DNA from: Opitutales bacterium
GTDB lineage: Bacteria; Verrucomicrobiota; Verrucomicrobiia; Opitutales; Oceanipulchritudinaceae
Assembly (NCBI GenBank): GCA_016932335.1
Contig: JAFGCZ010000001.1
Location: forward strand, 1-49,713
Reading direction: 5' to 3'
DNA: 49,713 bases
Positions 16,425 to 24,912 of the stretch are shown in pieces. The notes under the pieces were generated by a model. That model saw only the letters and a list, made by a program, of their open reading frames with translations, searched no databases and was not told the DNA's origin. The position numbers and the translations under genes were made by a program. The first letter of the stretch is position 1; each line of letters opens with the position of its first letter.

Positions 16425-18830
16425 ATGAAACCACAAAAAACACTCCTTCTGCTACTCAGTATTCTCAGCATCTGTGCCTGTTCTCCAAAAGAGAACCCGA
16501 AATACGAAGCATCCTTTGAATCTTTGGAACAAGCAAACCCGACTCCAGAATGGTTCAAAGACGCAAAATTCGGCATTTACTTCCACTGGGGTGTTTACTC
16601 AGTCCCTGCTTATGGGAACGAATGGTATCCCAGAAATATGTATAACGATGGATCAGGTGAAAATAAACATCACACTCTTGTTTATGGAGAGATCACTCAA
16701 TGGCCCTACAACAACTTCATCGAAAGTGCAAAAGATAAGGACGGTAACTTTGTTCAATTTGCCCCAAAATTGAAATCTGAAGGAGGACAATTCGATCCAG
16801 AGGAATGGGCGCAGCTTTTTGCCGATTCCGGTGCTAAGTTCGCGGGTCCCGTCGCCGAGCACCATGATGGGTTCTCTATGTGGGCTAGCAAAGCAAATTC
16901 TTGGAATGCCAAGGAAATGGGACCAAAGCTGGATCTGGTAAAACTTTTGACCGATGCTATACGTGAGAAGAAGCTAAAGATCATTCTTTCTATGCATCAT
17001 GCCTACAACATCACAGGTTTCTATGAATGGGCTCCGCAAGTAGATGATCCGAAGCTAAAGATCCTTTACGGTCAGCAAGGCAAAGAAAAGAACGAAGCTC
17101 TTTGGTTGGAGAAACACAAGGAAATTATCGATAGCTATCAACCTGATATCATTTGGCAGGATTTTAACTTACATGAAATTTCTCAGCCGGTTTTGCTACA
17201 ATTCCTTGCTTATTATTACAATCAGGCGGCCAGTTGGAATAAGGAAGTCGTTGCGACCTTCAAAGACGGGCTCAATACCGATTGTGCGGTTCTCGACTAC
17301 GAACGTGGTGGCCCAATAGATATTACCGAAAACTATTGGCTTACAGACGATGCAATTAGTTCCTCGAGTTGGTGCTACACAGAGGGCCTTCGTTATTATT
17401 CCGTTAAGCAGGTTTTTCACGGATTTCTCGATCGTGTAAGTAAAAACGGTAATCTTCTCTTAAATATATCGCCCAAAGCTGATGGCTCTATACCTCAGGA
17501 GCAGAAGGATATCTTGCTTGCCATGGGGGCTTGGCTGAAGAAATACGGAGAGGCCGTTTATTCGACGCGGGCATGGGATGTCTATGGCGAAGGTCCTACA
17601 AAGATGGGGGCCAACCATGGAGTCTTTACTCAGCCCAAAGAGGGCACCGCCGATGATGTTCGTTACACGCGCTCAAAAGACAATAAAACACTTTATGCCA
17701 TTCTTCTGGGCTGGAATGAAGGCCAAGAAGAAATGGTGCTGCGCTCGCTCCCATCTGATAGGATTGATCTGAAAACGTTGAAAACCGTAACCCTAATCAA
17801 CGGGGAATCAGGTAAATATCTACCTCTCTGCTACAAGCAGGATACAGATGGGTTGCACATACAGTTACCGGAAAAGTCCTTTGAAGAAATGGCCTATGTC
17901 ATTAAATTAAGTTTTGCTGACCGTATTGCGGACCTTGATCGATATACCGGTCTGGATGAAAATGGCTATTACAACATAATCGCAGGAAGTAACCTAAGTG
18001 ATCCTGTTTTGAGTAGCGAACTATCCCTGGCGGAAGAACGGTACGATTCTGTTAACCAATGGAAATTCAGTGCCAAAGGAAAGGGACTTTATCGGATCAT
18101 AAACCGTAAGGATGCCTCGAAAGTACTCTCTTGCGAAGTCTCCGGTAGTTCTTTTCCAGAGCTTATGCTCTCCCATTTCACAGGAGACGATGCTCAACTT
18201 TGGAGAGTCGCAGACTCATTTAACGGTTTATCTACCATCAGTAATAAAGCGTTTCCAGATGAGATGATTTCTGTGAGCGGGGAGAACCTTCCCGGGGAAA
18301 ACGTTGAAGTCGTTATCGAGGCTGGAAACGCTTCTCGTTGGCGATTGATGAAGGTTTGCGAATTGGAACAACGCGCATTTAAGCACAACACGATACCGGG
18401 AACAATTGAAGCCGAAGATTTCGACATAGGTTGTCCGGGCGACGCATATTTTGATACAGATGAGATGAATTCAGGGGGTAAATACCGGGAAGATCAATAC
18501 GTAGACATCGAAGCAGACTCTTCGGGAAACTATCTCGTGGGTTGGATTAATTCAGACGAATGGCTTGAGTATACCGTGTCTATAGATATTTCGGGTAGCT
18601 ACCAGGCCTTATTTTATGTAGCCTCCATTTATGATACAGCTAAGTTCCACCTCATGTGCGATGGAAAAGATGTTAGTGGAATTCTCTCTGTTCCCAATAC
18701 CGCCGACTGGCAAAATTGGGTGGTTGTATCCAAAGAACTGAACCTTGAATCAGGTGAGCATGTTCTAAGGCTCTTCTTTGACGAAGGTTCGATGAATGTC
18801 GATAAAATGGTCTTTCAACGTGATGATTGA
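16425..18830 (+). CDS. Lipoprotein alpha-L-fucosidase, GH29, with ricin-like and CBM6-like domains
   Basis: An 801-residue protein with a lipoprotein signal (hydrophobic Leu-rich stretch then ICAC, lipidated Cys at residue 19). The GH29 domain (about 35-480) shows the classic WFKDAKFGIYFHWGVYSVP, AEHHDGFSMW and nucleophile region IIWQDFNL with D246, plus NLLLNISPKADG. A middle region (about 510-645) resembles ricin-type lectin repeats (RIINRKDASK, AQLWRVAD). The end (about 660-801) is CBM6-like (IPGTIEAEDFDIG, WINSDEWLEYTV, VDKMVF). It belongs to a different GH29 subtype from the upstream fucosidase, so the two probably act on different fucose linkages. It is membrane-anchored, probably on the outer membrane. 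Confidence 0.87.
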   Translation: MKPQKTLLLLLSILSICACSPKENPKYEASFESLEQANPTPEWFKDAKFGIYFHWGVYSVPAYGNEWYPRNMYNDGSGENKHHTLVYGEITQWPYNNFIESAKDKDGNFVQFAPKLKSEGGQFDPEEWAQLFADSGAKFAGPVAEHHDGFSMWASKANSWNAKEMGPKLDLVKLLTDAIREKKLKIILSMHHAYNITGFYEWAPQVDDPKLKILYGQQGKEKNEALWLEKHKEIIDSYQPDIIWQDFNLHEISQPVLLQFLAYYYNQAASWNKEVVATFKDGLNTDCAVLDYERGGPIDITENYWLTDDAISSSSWCYTEGLRYYSVKQVFHGFLDRVSKNGNLLLNISPKADGSIPQEQKDILLAMGAWLKKYGEAVYSTRAWDVYGEGPTKMGANHGVFTQPKEGTADDVRYTRSKDNKTLYAILLGWNEGQEEMVLRSLPSDRIDLKTLKTVTLINGESGKYLPLCYKQDTDGLHIQLPEKSFEEMAYVIKLSFADRIADLDRYTGLDENGYYNIIAGSNLSDPVLSSELSLAEERYDSVNQWKFSAKGKGLYRIINRKDASKVLSCEVSGSSFPELMLSHFTGDDAQLWRVADSFNGLSTISNKAFPDEMISVSGENLPGENVEVVIEAGNASRWRLMKVCELEQRAFKHNTIPGTIEAEDFDIGCPGDAYFDTDEMNSGGKYREDQYVDIEADSSGNYLVGWINSDEWLEYTVSIDISGSYQALFYVASIYDTAKFHLMCDGKDVSGILSVPNTADWQNWVVVSKELNLESGEHVLRLFFDEGSMNVDKMVFQRDD

Positions 18831-18831
18831 T

Positions 18832-18855
18832 CAGAATGCTCTGTGGAGTATTCTG
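18832..18855 (+). terminator. Hairpin after second fucosidase
   Basis: A 10-bp stem (CAGAATGCTC with GAGTATTCTG, one G-U pair) and a 4-nt loop, followed by CATTATTTAGTTTTA. The moderately T-rich tail makes a weak intrinsic terminator plausible. Confidence 0.5.
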
Positions 18856-18936
18856 CATTATTTAGTTTTACTGAATGATATTTCTGTAATAGCCCTGTTG
18901 GCTTAGCTTTTGGAAATAGTATCAACTACATGATTT

Positions 18937-20739
18937 ATGAGAATAAGTAATTTTACTGAAGTTTTAAAAATCCTCTATCCTTATTTCTTATATATATTTT
19001 TTTTCACATATTCAGCATACTCACAAACGACTATGGTGAATTACCATGCAAGGAATACAACAAGCCTAAATGGAGACTGGAGAGTGATTGTTGATTCCAC
19101 TGGAATCGGAGACTGGAGACAGGTTTGGCAGGAAAAGAAACCACAGAAAAAAACAGATTTCGTTGAATACTCTTTTGATGGAGGACCAATTCTACAAGTT
19201 CCCGGAGATTTCAATTCGCAAATGCCAGAGCTCACCTACCTCGAGGGTATCGTCTGGTACAAGAAGCCGTTTGACTATTCCCTGACCGAAGATAAAAGAC
19301 TTTTCTTATATTTTGGCGCTGTAAACTACATGGCAGACGTATACCTGAATGGTGAAAAAATCGGTAGTCATGAAGGCGGTTTTACGCCTTTCCAGTTTGA
19401 AATCACTGACAAGGTCAAACAAGGAACCAATACCATTGTTGTGAGAGCAGACAACCGCCGCCAAAAGAACGGGATTCCCGGCTATGGATATGATTGGTTT
19501 AACTATGGTGGAATAACTCGCGATGTGGTTCTAATTGAAACGAACGAGATTTTTATTGAAGACTACTTTATCCAGTTGGAAAAAGGCAGTTTGGATACAG
19601 TGCATGGCTGGGTTCAGTTGGATGGAACACGGGGTTCGCAAAATATTGAGATAAAAATCCCTGAGCTCGACCTTATCTATAAGACTCAAACGGATGCTAC
19701 TGGGAGGGCGGAAATTCATTTCAAATCCTCCTTTGATCTCTGGTCTCCTGAAAATCCAAAGCGCTACAAGGTAACTATAAATAGTGCTACAGATTCGATA
19801 ACCGACACAATAGGGTTCAGGTGCATCGAAACCCAGGGAAACCAAGTCCTTCTAAATAAGAAACCTATATTTCTAAAAGGCGTAAACATTCATGAGGAGA
19901 ACCCTTATAAACGGGCACGAGCATATTCCGAAGGAGATGCGAGCATACTCCTTGAATCTGCTAAAGAGCTTGGCTGCAATTTTGTTCGCTTGGTCCACTA
20001 CCCGCATAATGAATACATGATTGAAGAGGCGGAGAAAAAGGGGCTTATGGTATGGGAAGAAATTCCTGTTTACCAACATATTGAATTCGCTGACAGCAGT
20101 GTACCACAGAAATTGGATACCATGCTTGGCGAAATGGTAAGCAGAGATAAAAACAGATGTGGAGTTGTACTCTGGAGCCTTTCCAATGAGACTTATCCAA
20201 GCACACCGGATCGAACAGATGTCTTGATAGACTTAACGAAAAAATGTCGCAAGCTTGATACCACCCGATTGATCACTCACGTAATGAATACCCAGACATA
20301 TGAAGACAACACCTTTAATGTATGGGATCCTTTATACGAGTACTCCGACTTGATTGCACTAAATGAATATATTGGGTGGTATATTCCTTGGCAGGGCAAT
20401 CCGAGCCAAATTAAATGGAACATTACATTTTCCGAAAAACCGGTATTTATATCCGAATTTGGTGGAGAAGCTCTCTATGGAAATCATGCTGGCCCGGCAG
20501 ATGAAGCAAATTATTGGACCGAAAATTATCAGGAAAAAATCTATGTGGATCAAACTCAAATGTTTGAAAACATTCCGGGATTGTCTGGCGTATGCCCTTG
20601 GTTATTATTTGATTATCGATCTCTTGGACGAATGAACCAAGTCTATCAGAAAGGATATAACCGAAAGGGCCTCATCTCCGAAAATGGCGAAAAGAAAAAG
20701 GCTTGGTATATCATGAAACACTACTACCAAAACAAATAA
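18937..20739 (+). CDS. Secreted GH2 glycosidase, beta-glucuronidase/beta-galactosidase-like
   Basis: A 600-residue protein with an N-terminal hydrophobic signal segment (to about residue 30, ending AYSQ). It has the compact three-domain GH2 layout of beta-glucuronidase-like enzymes: sugar-binding domain with LNGDWRV, WYKKPFDYS and VYLNGEKIGSHEGGFTPF; DWFNYGGITRDVVL; Ig-like domain; and a TIM barrel with FLKGVNIHEENP. The acid/base is E418 in WSLSNETYPS and the candidate nucleophile is E507 in FISEFGGEAL. It lacks the C-terminal extension of the other GH2 protein (809 residues), so the two are not recent duplicates. Glucuronidase versus galactosidase cannot be settled by eye. It is followed 33 nt later by an esterase. 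Confidence 0.82.
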   Translation: MRISNFTEVLKILYPYFLYIFFFTYSAYSQTTMVNYHARNTTSLNGDWRVIVDSTGIGDWRQVWQEKKPQKKTDFVEYSFDGGPILQVPGDFNSQMPELTYLEGIVWYKKPFDYSLTEDKRLFLYFGAVNYMADVYLNGEKIGSHEGGFTPFQFEITDKVKQGTNTIVVRADNRRQKNGIPGYGYDWFNYGGITRDVVLIETNEIFIEDYFIQLEKGSLDTVHGWVQLDGTRGSQNIEIKIPELDLIYKTQTDATGRAEIHFKSSFDLWSPENPKRYKVTINSATDSITDTIGFRCIETQGNQVLLNKKPIFLKGVNIHEENPYKRARAYSEGDASILLESAKELGCNFVRLVHYPHNEYMIEEAEKKGLMVWEEIPVYQHIEFADSSVPQKLDTMLGEMVSRDKNRCGVVLWSLSNETYPSTPDRTDVLIDLTKKCRKLDTTRLITHVMNTQTYEDNTFNVWDPLYEYSDLIALNEYIGWYIPWQGNPSQIKWNITFSEKPVFISEFGGEALYGNHAGPADEANYWTENYQEKIYVDQTQMFENIPGLSGVCPWLLFDYRSLGRMNQVYQKGYNRKGLISENGEKKKAWYIMKHYYQNK

Positions 20740-20772
20740 CTATATGAAATTTACAGAAATAATAATCGAATC

Positions 20773-21705
20773 ATGAATAAAAACATTCTCTTGTTCTCAT
20801 CGTTTTTAATGTTTACCAGCACTCTCTTCTCTCAGTCTCAGACTATTAGCCTTTGGAATGGCGCTGTCCCAGGCTCTATTGAAAACCCTGATTACCACCA
20901 GACGGTTGATGGCAACGATGGTTGGGTGAAAATGCGTTTTATTACTGATCCTAGTTTGGTAATGTATCCTGCGCCCAAAGAGAAAGCCACTGGAACAGCC
21001 GTGATCATCTGCCCGGGTGGTGGATATTGGGGATTGGCTATAGAGCATGAGGGAGATAAAATAGCCAAGTGGTTGAATGAATTGGGAGTAACCGCTTTTG
21101 TATTGAATTACCGCTTGCCAGATGACTCCATCATGGAGAATAAATCTATAGGACCGCTGCAGGATGCTCAAAAAGCTCTGCGATTGGTTCGGCGTCACTC
21201 AGCAGAATGGGGGATTGTTCCGGATCGGATTGGAATCATGGGCTTTTCCGCCGGTGGGCATTTGGCTTCCACCCTTTCTACACACTATAATGAAAAGGTT
21301 TACGAACCAATTGACGCCACATCAGCCCGTCCTGATTTTTCTGTACTGATATATCCCGTGATATCGATGAGCAGTGAAATCACTCATGGGGGATCACGCC
21401 AGTTTTTGCTTGGAGAAAATCCATCTGAAAATAAAGTGAATCACTTCTCCAATGAACTACAAGTCAGCGAAAATACTCCTCCCGCATTTCTTGTGCATTC
21501 AATGAACGATGGCACTGTTCCGGTAGAAAACAGCATTCGATATGCCTTGGCGTTAAAGCAAGCCGAGGTTCCTTGCGAGCTACATATTTATGAAACCGGA
21601 GGTCACGGATATGGCATGGGGTGGTCAAATGAAACAGAATCGACATGGCCCCAGGCTTGTAAAAAATGGCTTCAAACAAAAGGGCTCATCTCAACAAATG
21701 AGTAA
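20773..21705 (+). CDS. Secreted alpha/beta-hydrolase esterase (BD-FAE / acetyl esterase-like)
   Basis: A 310-residue protein with a signal peptide (about 20 residues, ending LFSQS). The fold markers are ICPGGGYWGLA (oxyanion loop region), VLNYRLPDD, the nucleophile elbow GFSAGGH (S159), Asp in HSMNDGTVP (D246) and His in TGGHGYG (H278): a complete Ser-Asp-His triad. Relatives remove acetyl or feruloyl groups from polysaccharides. It ends the hydrolase run, so it may deacylate the glycan so that the fucosidases and GH2 enzymes can reach it. The exact acyl group is unknown. Confidence 0.82.
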   Translation: MNKNILLFSSFLMFTSTLFSQSQTISLWNGAVPGSIENPDYHQTVDGNDGWVKMRFITDPSLVMYPAPKEKATGTAVIICPGGGYWGLAIEHEGDKIAKWLNELGVTAFVLNYRLPDDSIMENKSIGPLQDAQKALRLVRRHSAEWGIVPDRIGIMGFSAGGHLASTLSTHYNEKVYEPIDATSARPDFSVLIYPVISMSSEITHGGSRQFLLGENPSENKVNHFSNELQVSENTPPAFLVHSMNDGTVPVENSIRYALALKQAEVPCELHIYETGGHGYGMGWSNETESTWPQACKKWLQTKGLISTNE

Positions 21706-21736
21706 AACATCCTTTTCCATTAATCGAAGGGTGTTT
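21706..21736 (+). terminator. Putative terminator after esterase
   Basis: A 9-bp stem (AACATCCTT with AAGGGTGTT, one G-U pair) and a 12-nt loop starting at the esterase stop, running into TTTTCTC. It marks the end of the hydrolase operon before the cas genes. Confidence 0.55.
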
Positions 21737-21948
21737 TCTCATTGTATGGCGGTGGTATAAACTACTGGTATGCTTTTGGAGGAGGGTTGTTTAGCTACTC
21801 TAATAGAGTAGATAACTCTTTCTTGTAATAATTGGTATCGGATTTTTATATTTAATTATTCAGGGCTTCGTGTTATGGAAGAACGAGTGACTATTCTCGT
21901 GAACTTGTGCTTTAGTGTAGTTCGTTCCTCTTCACCCTTTGCATCGCT
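21737..21948 (+). promoter_or_regulatory. Upstream region of the cas operon
   Basis: No gene is seen. A perfect 6-bp inverted repeat, CTACTC (21795-21800) and GAGTAG (21806-21811), separated by TAATA, lies in an AT-rich stretch that continues to about 21868 and could hold the cas promoter and an operator. No -35/-10 pair stands out clearly enough to name. Confidence 0.35.
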
Positions 21949-24219
21949 ATGTCCTATGCCCATTCTTTACCGGATGCCCCTCTTGAGTCTTGGCAACCTC
22001 TCATTGACCACTTAAAAAATGTAGCAGCATTCTGCTCATGTTTTGCAGAAGGTTTTGGCTTTTCGGACTGGGCTCACCTTGTGGGCCTGTTGCACGATGC
22101 GGGTAAATATCGCCCCCAGTTCCAGAATTATCTGCTGGATCAAAATGGGCTTCCGACTGATCCCGCGTTTCCGCATTGCAAAACAGAGCATGCAGATCTG
22201 GGTGCAATTTTGGCATGGAATCAATTGTCGAGGCACATTGGATCTGTGCTGGCCTATATCATTGCCGGGCACCATACAGGACTTCCCAATTTTACCCCAA
22301 GTGCTTTCTCCGGAGTAGGCAATTCCGCATGCTTATCCGATAAGATGAAAAGGGATATTGCCGCAGATTTCTCTTTTCTCCCTGAGGTATTGAGGGACTT
22401 TACGGAACCGACTCTCCCGGCTCAGTATTGTGTAGAGTCTTCTTCTTGTCCTTTTCAAATCACTCTTTTAACGCGGATGCTCTTTTCCTGTCTGGTCGAT
22501 GCCGACCGATTGGATACGGAAGGCTTTTGCAGCCCTGAATTAACACATGAGCGCGACTCTATCGAGCGTCCGGATTTACCGCGCCTTCTTGAGCGTTTGA
22601 ATTCTTTTGTGGCCCGGTTTACTCAATCAACTGGGCCCGTGAATGCCTTTCGTGCAGAGATTCTGCAAAGCTGTTTGGAAAAAGCCGAATGTAACCAGGG
22701 GCTGTTTACCTTGGCCGTACCCACGGGGGGAGGGAAGACGCTGTCCTCTCTGGCATTTGCCCTGAAACATGCCCTCAAACACGGAATGAAACGGGTCATT
22801 TATGTAATTCCCTACACCAGTATTATTGAGCAGACCGCGGATGTTTTTCGCAAGGCATTGGGGGGAGGTGCCGTGTTGGAGCATCATTGCAATTTTGAGG
22901 CAAAGGATCAGGGCGATATCTACGCAGCGGAGCAACGGCAGCGTTTCTTATCTGAGAATTGGGATGCACCCTTAATTGTTACCACAAATGTCCAATTCTA
23001 TGAATCATTGTTTTCCGCCCATACAGGGAAGTGCCGAAAGCTTCACAACGTGGCCGAAAGTGTGGTTATTTTGGATGAAGCCCAATCTCTGCCGGTTGAT
23101 TACTTAAAGCCTTGTCTGGAGACCCTCAAGGAGCTGATCCGTAACTACAAGTGCAGTGTGGTTCTTTGTTCTGCGACTCAGCCGGCGCTGACACATACGG
23201 ATTATTTTCCGATTGGCTTTAAGCGAGATATGGTCACCCGGATTATTGACGACGAACAACGCCTGTTTAGGGGCATGCAGCGGGTAAGCATTCAGCAACT
23301 TAAAGAACCGCTTTCCGTGGAGTTTCTCGCTCAAAGGCTTGCTGATCCCACACAGGTTATCTGCGTGGTGAATACGCGCAGGCATGCCAAGGCTGTTTAT
23401 GAGGCCCTGAAGCATCGGTTAGTAGAGGCCGAATCTATTTTTCATCTGAGTGCGCTGATGTGCCCCGTGCACCGTTCAGATGTCTTAAAGGTCATTCGTC
23501 AGCGCCTGCAGGATGGCTTACCCTGTCGGGTGGTTTCTACCCAGTTGATTGAGGCCGGTGTGGATATCGATTTTCCCGTGCTCTACCGATCCTTTGCCGG
23601 GGTGGACTCCATTGCTCAGGCGGCAGGCAGGTGCAATCGGGAGGGCCGGTTGGAGCGTGGCCAGGTGTATGTCTTTTCGCCGGAAGAAAAGGAATTTGCA
23701 CCTTTCAAGGGCATCCTGCAAGCGGTGGAAACGGCCAAAGCTAATTTTCGTAAATATGGGGACGACCTGCTCTCCCCTGAAAGTATCGAATACTATTTCC
23801 AACTCTATTATCAGAAGCAGGATAAGAACGGATGGGATCATGAGCACATTATGCAGGAGATGAATATTTCCTCTTCAACTTGTGCTCTAATGGCTCAATT
23901 TCGAGATGTAGAGAAGAAGTTCAAACTCATAAAAGACGAACAAACGGCTGTGGTGGTCCCTTATGGCTTGGAAGGCGAAGCCCTTTGCCAGGCGCTTCGC
24001 AATGGGGTAGTGTTAAACTATAAAATTTTGCGTAAAGCACAGCGTTATAGCGTAGGGCTGAGGAATCAAGACCTCAGCGCGATGCTCAATCAAAACGCAG
24101 TTGTCTCTCTTTTTGAGGGAGCCATCCACGTGCTCTGCAATCAAAACGCCTACAGGCAAGATGTTGGCATGGATGTATCTCAGGGAGGCATCAGAGATGC
24201 GGGAGAGCTTTGTATATAA
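21949..24219 (+). CDS. cas3: CRISPR-associated helicase/nuclease Cas3 (type I-C)
   Basis: A 756-residue protein. It has an N-terminal HD nuclease domain (GLLHDAGKY with His49-Asp50; EHADLGAIL; AGHHTGLP) followed by an SF2 helicase: Walker A PTGGGKTLSS (about 257), DEAQ box (about 376-379), motif III CSAT and motif VI QAAGRCNREG. It unwinds and degrades DNA after Cascade recruitment. It is the first gene of the operon and is followed 15 nt later by cas5. The length is normal for type I-C Cas3 and all catalytic motifs appear intact. Confidence 0.95.
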   Translation: MSYAHSLPDAPLESWQPLIDHLKNVAAFCSCFAEGFGFSDWAHLVGLLHDAGKYRPQFQNYLLDQNGLPTDPAFPHCKTEHADLGAILAWNQLSRHIGSVLAYIIAGHHTGLPNFTPSAFSGVGNSACLSDKMKRDIAADFSFLPEVLRDFTEPTLPAQYCVESSSCPFQITLLTRMLFSCLVDADRLDTEGFCSPELTHERDSIERPDLPRLLERLNSFVARFTQSTGPVNAFRAEILQSCLEKAECNQGLFTLAVPTGGGKTLSSLAFALKHALKHGMKRVIYVIPYTSIIEQTADVFRKALGGGAVLEHHCNFEAKDQGDIYAAEQRQRFLSENWDAPLIVTTNVQFYESLFSAHTGKCRKLHNVAESVVILDEAQSLPVDYLKPCLETLKELIRNYKCSVVLCSATQPALTHTDYFPIGFKRDMVTRIIDDEQRLFRGMQRVSIQQLKEPLSVEFLAQRLADPTQVICVVNTRRHAKAVYEALKHRLVEAESIFHLSALMCPVHRSDVLKVIRQRLQDGLPCRVVSTQLIEAGVDIDFPVLYRSFAGVDSIAQAAGRCNREGRLERGQVYVFSPEEKEFAPFKGILQAVETAKANFRKYGDDLLSPESIEYYFQLYYQKQDKNGWDHEHIMQEMNISSSTCALMAQFRDVEKKFKLIKDEQTAVVVPYGLEGEALCQALRNGVVLNYKILRKAQRYSVGLRNQDLSAMLNQNAVVSLFEGAIHVLCNQNAYRQDVGMDVSQGGIRDAGELCI

Positions 24220-24234
24220 GAAAGTAATTAAATA

Positions 24235-24912
24235 ATGCCTGTCAAACTATATGTGGAGGGTGATTATGCATGTTTCACCCGTCCTGAGATGAAGGTAGAA
24301 CGCGTTTCTTACGACGTGATGACGCCTTCGGCGGCCAGAGGTATCCTTGAGGCAATCTACTGGAAGCCGCAAATGACGTGGGTGGTGAACTCTATTCGGG
24401 TTCTAAAGCCCATTCGTTTCACTAATGTGAGACGCAACGAAGTTTCAGAAGTGATTTCGTCCCGCAATGTGGGGACGGCGATGAAACTGGGTAAGGGTAA
24501 ACTGGGGCAGTATGTGGAGGATGTTCGCCAGCAGCGTGCCTCTATGGTGCTGGCAGATGTTGCCTACATCATCGATGCCAGTGTTCAGGTATTGCAAAAT
24601 GGGGACGCAACAGAATCTGCGCTGGCGTGCCCGGAAGCCAAACACTTGGATATCTTTAAGCGGCGTGCCCGTAAGGGCCAGTCCTTTCACCATCCCTACT
24701 TTGGCTGTCGCGAATTTGCGGTACGCTTTTCTCTGCTGGAGGACGGTGCCGCCGAACCGGAGGATCTGCTTCCTGAGGCGCAGCGCAACCGAGACCTCAG
24801 TTACATGTTGCACGATATCGACTTCAAAAACGGTATGCAGCCCCGTTTCTTTAAAGCAGCGTTGCAGGATGGCCTTTTGCAGGTGCCGGCGTGGGAGGAG
24901 TGTTTCGCATGA
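24235..24912 (+). CDS. cas5: Cas5c (Cas5d), pre-crRNA processing Cascade subunit
   Basis: A 225-residue protein with the type I-C Cas5 N-terminus (VKLYVEGDYACFTRPEMKVE, then SYDVMTPSAARGILEAIYW). In type I-C there is no Cas6; Cas5c cuts the pre-crRNA at the repeat stem and stays bound to the 5' handle. That fits the absence of cas6 here and the repeat with a 7-bp stem. The stop overlaps the cas8c start (ATGA at 24909-24912). Complete and normal in length. Confidence 0.94.
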   Translation: MPVKLYVEGDYACFTRPEMKVERVSYDVMTPSAARGILEAIYWKPQMTWVVNSIRVLKPIRFTNVRRNEVSEVISSRNVGTAMKLGKGKLGQYVEDVRQQRASMVLADVAYIIDASVQVLQNGDATESALACPEAKHLDIFKRRARKGQSFHHPYFGCREFAVRFSLLEDGAAEPEDLLPEAQRNRDLSYMLHDIDFKNGMQPRFFKAALQDGLLQVPAWEECFA

